Source: JAJYZP01 sp049964535
Lineage (GTDB): Bacteria; Actinomycetota; Acidimicrobiia; Acidimicrobiales; Acidimicrobiaceae
DNA length: 17,033 nucleotides
Assembly: GCA_049964535.1 (NCBI GenBank)
Contig: JBMFXG010000035.1
Coordinates: forward strand, 1-17,033
Direction of reading: 5' to 3'
Both the position numbers and the translations under genes were made by a program. Shown here in pieces: positions 14,492 through 17,033 of the stretch. Every line of letters begins with the position of its first letter. Within the stretch, counting starts at the first letter, position 1. The notes beneath the pieces were generated by a model, which did no database searches, was not told the DNA's origin, and saw only the letters and a program-made list of their open reading frames with translations.

Positions 14492-16486
14492 TCAGGCAGG
14501 ATTGAGGAGCCCATGTGCCGCATCGATAACCGCTTCCGCAGTCATGCCAACCGCTCGAAGAACATCAGGTCCTTTGCCAGAGTGTCCAAAGGTCGAAATC
14601 CCAAGACAGACGCCCTTCTGGCCGACGACCTCACGCCAGCCAAGCGTCACGCCTGCCTCAATCGATACCACTGGAATACCAGCCGGAATCAACCGCTGTC
14701 TCTCCTCGCCATCGAGCGCCAAAAAGCGCTCCCGACACGGCATAGAGATTGCACGAACTCCATACCCCTCGCTTTCAAGAGAGGCCTTCGCCTCGAGGGT
14801 CAGAGCGACCTCCGAGCCGCTTGCCACCAGCACAACGTCAAGACGATCTTGCTCACGACCGACCACTCTTGCCCCATAGCGAGCTATCTCGTCGAGGTTC
14901 TCTGGTCCAAGATCGACGAGACCTTGACGGGTCAGGATCAGGGCGGTTGGATGGTCGGTAGCAGAGAGCGCCTCCTTCCAAGCCGCGACGGTCTCGCGAG
15001 CATCTGCGGGCCGCAGTACCGTTAAATTTGGAATGATACGGAGCGCAGTCACCTGCTCTACAGGCTCGTGCGTTGGTCCGTCCTCTCCAACCGCCACAGA
15101 GTCATGGGTGAAGACGTAGGTCACCGGTAGCCCCATCAGCGCAGCAAGGCGAATAGAACCACGCATGTAGTCAGAGAAGACCAGGAAGGTCGAGCCAGCA
15201 ACTTTAAATCCACCGAAGAGAGCGAGTCCATTCATCACAGCACCCATAGCGTGCTCGCGAACGCCATAGTGAATAAAGTCTCCAGAAACGCTCTCAGCAG
15301 TCAGCGGCTCTCTCTCTAGATCGAGTCCAGTTGATTCGGCAAGATCTGCAGTTCCAACGAGAAGGTTTGGAAGCTTTTCGAGCGCTTCAGAAAGGAATCT
15401 CTTGGAGGCCACACGCGTCGCAACGGTCTCACCATCTTGGACGCCACCCGATACGGATGAGATTATCGGCCCGAGGTCACGCTGTCGGTCAAGCTTGGCG
15501 CACTCCAGTGAGGCTGCGTTACGCTCCACGGCCTCAGCGATTTGGACTCGCTTGGCTGCGAGAATCTCTTGACAGTACGACCGCACCTCCTCAGGAATGT
15601 AAAAAGTCTCGTCAGGCCAGCCAAATCGAGAGCGTAGCTTCGTCATCTCCTGAGCCCCCAGCGGTGAACCGTGGACCTTCGAGGTACCCTCCTTATCCGG
15701 AGCACCAAAGCCAATCGTCGACTTGATCGAGATAAACGTCGGTCGATCGTCGACGTGGCGTACTGCCTCGTGAAGCACACTCTCTAACTCGTCGAGATCG
15801 TTGCCATCGGAAACGGTCAGCGTCCTCCAACCAAGCGCCGAGTACCGCTCGCTCACATGTTCGGTGAAGGCGAGCGCCGTGGAGCCATCTATAGAGATCG
15901 AATTATTGTCGTAGAGCACGACGAGGTTTGACAGGCCGAGATGACCGGCTAACGAAGACGCTTCATTCGAGATACCCTCCATCAGATCACCATCGGAACA
16001 GAGCGCAAACACTCTTGGTAGATCATCTCGCGCAACCGCATACTTCTCAGCAAAGATACGCGCACCGATGGCGAACCCAACTGCATTCCCAATTCCCTGA
16101 CCCAAAGGGCCGGTAGACGTCTCCACACCGCTCGTCATACCGTGCTCGGGATGACCTGGAGTACGAGATCCAAGTTGGCGAAACGAGCGAAGATCATCCA
16201 GCGTTAGATCAAACCCAAACAGATGAAGAAGTGAGTAGAGCAACATGGAACCGTGTCCGGCCGACAGTACGAAACGATCTCGAAGCATTGAGTCCGTATC
16301 GGACGGATCAAACCTCAGTATCTTGCTCCACAGAGTCCACGCGGCGGGCGCCATACCGAGAGGTAGTCCTGGATGGCCAGAGTTAGCCTTCTCGACGCCA
16401 TCCACCGCCAACATACGCAGAGCAGTCACCGCAACCGCATCGCGATCGTTCGGGTCCGGCGCTAAGTCAAGAGGTTTCCACTCCAT
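14492..16486 (-). CDS. tkt: Transketolase
   Basis: A 664-residue thiamine-diphosphate enzyme of the pentose phosphate pathway that transfers two-carbon ketol units between sugar phosphates. The N-terminal half carries SGHPGLPLG (H38), SAGHGSMLLY (H78), GPLGQG (126-131) and the ThDP/metal motif SDGDLMEG with YDNN (164-195). The second half carries the catalytic E411 (VREHAMG), HDSVAVGEDGPTHEPVEQ (461-478) and TRQGL (519-523). The length is normal for the family. In place of the common FGASAPY near the end it has FGHSGKGPDV. GGAAG lies 6 nt before the ATG, a modest ribosome binding site. The gene is separated from alanine dehydrogenase by 205 bp with no strong terminator, only a 5-bp stem at 14435-14449, so read-through into alanine dehydrogenase is possible. 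It belongs to central carbon metabolism and need not be linked to the amine genes. Confidence 0.96.
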   Translation of the reverse strand: MEWKPLDLAPDPNDRDAVAVTALRMLAVDGVEKANSGHPGLPLGMAPAAWTLWSKILRFDPSDTDSMLRDRFVLSAGHGSMLLYSLLHLFGFDLTLDDLRSFRQLGSRTPGHPEHGMTSGVETSTGPLGQGIGNAVGFAIGARIFAEKYAVARDDLPRVFALCSDGDLMEGISNEASSLAGHLGLSNLVVLYDNNSISIDGSTALAFTEHVSERYSALGWRTLTVSDGNDLDELESVLHEAVRHVDDRPTFISIKSTIGFGAPDKEGTSKVHGSPLGAQEMTKLRSRFGWPDETFYIPEEVRSYCQEILAAKRVQIAEAVERNAASLECAKLDRQRDLGPIISSVSGGVQDGETVATRVASKRFLSEALEKLPNLLVGTADLAESTGLDLEREPLTAESVSGDFIHYGVREHAMGAVMNGLALFGGFKVAGSTFLVFSDYMRGSIRLAALMGLPVTYVFTHDSVAVGEDGPTHEPVEQVTALRIIPNLTVLRPADARETVAAWKEALSATDHPTALILTRQGLVDLGPENLDEIARYGARVVGREQDRLDVVLVASGSEVALTLEAKASLESEGYGVRAISMPCRERFLALDGEERQRLIPAGIPVVSIEAGVTLGWREVVGQKGVCLGISTFGHSGKGPDVLRAVGMTAEAVIDAAHGLLNPA

Positions 16487-16502
16487 GAGGCACTTCCAAT
16501 CT

Positions 16503-16520
16503 CGGTGCTCCCAAGCACCG
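16503..16520 (-). repeat. 7-bp perfect hairpin in the transketolase leader
   Basis: CGGTGCT (16503-16509) and AGCACCG (16514-16520) pair perfectly around a 4-nt loop. The hairpin ends about 17 nt before the start codon and about 5 nt before the GGAAG ribosome binding site, so it could affect ribosome access. Confidence 0.5.
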
Positions 16521-16615
16521 CATCACGCTACACTGTACCCAAACTACCGTTCCCCTAAGCCGAAACAATCTTGCCACTCCGAACTCAGCTCAAGGCATCA
16601 CCGCCAGCGAACTTC

Positions 16616-16648
16616 TCAGCGTTGCAGCCGTCGACCTCCAGAGAGCAT
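16616..16648 (-). CDS. Possible 10-residue leader peptide upstream of transketolase
   Basis: ATG at 16648 opens ten codons (MLSGGRRLQR) to a TGA at 16616. A GGAGG-type ribosome binding site lies about 7 nt upstream, stronger than that of transketolase itself. The frame is far too short for a composition test. It would need a promoter upstream of the 16678-16705 stem-loop, so either that stem-loop is not an efficient terminator or this frame is not used. Confidence 0.25.
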   Translation of the reverse strand: MLSGGRRLQR

Positions 16649-16677
16649 GTTGACTCCTCCCTCCTTAGAGCTCAGCA

Positions 16678-16705
16678 CGCCGAGGAAGACAAGACTTCCT
16701 CGGCG
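16678..16705 (-). terminator. Strong stem-loop, terminator-like
   Basis: CGCCGAGGAAG (16678-16688) and CTTCCTCGGCG (16695-16705) form a perfect 11-bp stem with a 6-nt loop. It may end the minus-strand transcript of the IPT/TIG-fold gene, whose stop is at 16842, but the 137-bp distance is long and no U-tract follows. A leader structure of transketolase is the alternative. Confidence 0.6.
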
Positions 16706-16841
16706 AAAGGAGACCCAAGAGACCGGACAACTGAGTCAAATCCGGATCGAATTAGAACCGGGGTTGCAACCTTTCCTGACGGACCTCGTCCACAGAAGCA
16801 TTCACACTCAACTGCAACCTGATGACTGATCCCTGAACTCC

Positions 16842-17033
16842 TCAGTACCCCGAGGTGATCCGAAGTGGAACCGCATTAGAGCTCTCTGCACCAACGTGGA
16901 CCACCACCCAGAGGGTACTCACTCCTGCCTTGGGGGTGATGACATCTACGGTCGTGGGAGATGCGTACGCAACGGTTGCTGGGTCTCCTCCAATGGTGAC
17001 AGAGACACCACAGCGAGCCATCTCTAACGCTCC
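16842..17033 (-). CDS. C-terminal end of an IPT/TIG (immunoglobulin-like) domain protein, partial
   Basis: The minus-strand frame entering from the right edge is open for 63 codons and ends at a TGA at 16844-16842. Its translation contains VTIGGDPATVAYASPTTVDV and a later VVVHVGAESSNAVPLRI. This is the pattern of an IPT/TIG beta-sandwich: a GG turn, alternating hydrophobic strands, and the S-N-x-V-x-L closing strand. Such domains are usual in secreted or surface proteins. The start lies outside the window, so signal peptide, repeat number and total length are unknown. The gene is upstream of, and co-directional with, transketolase, but the two are separated by 355 bp and a strong stem-loop. 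Confidence 0.75.
   Translation of the reverse strand, partial: GALEMARCGVSVTIGGDPATVAYASPTTVDVITPKAGVSTLWVVVHVGAESSNAVPLRITSGY

Larger units (their letters stand above)
16487..16841 (-). other. Intergenic region and structured leader of transketolase
   Basis: 355 bp without a full gene. On the minus strand it holds, in order: a 10-bp palindrome GGTTGCAACC (16762-16771), a strong stem-loop (16678-16705), a strong ribosome binding site (AAGGAGGGAGGAG) with a 10-codon frame at 16616-16648 (MLSGGRRLQR), and a short hairpin just before the transketolase ribosome binding site. TTGACT occurs near 16735, but no fitting -10 follows it. Plus-strand frames here look non-coding. Confidence 0.5.

Noticed and set aside
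14220..14879. Plus-strand open frame of 219 codons across the alanine dehydrogenase/transketolase gap
   Set aside because: Overlaps both real genes in antisense, and the Ser/Arg/Pro/Thr-rich translation lacks structure.
16571..16822. Plus-strand 83-codon frame before the right-edge gene
   Set aside because: Low-complexity Ser/Thr/Arg/Pro composition, no ribosome binding site, and it runs through the 11-bp stem-loop. It looks like intergenic sequence.

Overview
This window looks like a chromosomal stretch of a moderately GC-rich actinobacterium (mid-50s % GC by eye). An acidophilic Acidimicrobiia lineage is a reasonable guess, but it rests only on protein style, codon use and the Lrp/aminotransferase/aldehyde dehydrogenase gene set. 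No rRNA or other marker gene is present to fix the taxonomy. I see no mobile element, CRISPR array or tRNA.

Layout. (1) Positions 1-3259, + strand: a possible tail of an upstream gene, an MMPL/RND-type membrane transporter, and a crotonase-fold protein 5 bp behind it. (2) 3277-5778, - strand: a very large tyrosine-decarboxylase-like PLP decarboxylase, then about 480 bp without a gene. (3) 6309-8317, - strand: a class III omega-aminotransferase translationally coupled (ATGA overlap) to an Lrp/AsnC regulator, closed by a strong stem-loop. (4) A 502-bp divergent control region rich in dyads. (5) 8820-11775, + strand: a saccharopine-dehydrogenase-family enzyme that resembles carboxynorspermidine synthase, then a gamma-aminobutyraldehyde dehydrogenase, ending in a 30-bp perfect palindrome that can terminate both strands. 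(6) 11832-14286, - strand: a GabT-type 4-aminobutyrate aminotransferase and an alanine dehydrogenase with a readable promoter. (7) 14492-16486, - strand: transketolase behind a structured leader. (8) At the right edge, the C-terminus of an IPT/TIG-fold protein (- strand).

How the genes fit together. The centre (6.3-14.3 kb) reads as a polyamine/diamine and GABA catabolic module. The aminotransferase would turn a terminal amine (for example putrescine) into an aminoaldehyde, the aldehyde dehydrogenase would oxidise this to GABA, and GabT would convert GABA to succinic semialdehyde. Alanine dehydrogenase could return alanine made by pyruvate-linked transamination to pyruvate and ammonium. The Lrp protein is the obvious local regulator. 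The least ordinary member is the enzyme at 8820-10031. It carries C-terminal signatures that I associate with carboxy(nor)spermidine synthases, but an acidic residue after the second beta strand that suggests NAD(H) rather than NADPH. It may therefore run in a catabolic direction or on a different opine-like polyamine conjugate. No partner carboxyspermidine decarboxylase and no succinic semialdehyde dehydrogenase lies in the window.

Other points to check are a crotonase lacking both catalytic glutamates, a decarboxylase with about 110 extra residues between its PLP-binding Asp and Lys, a four-cysteine cluster in the aminotransferase, and several dyads and leader structures in the intergenic regions.
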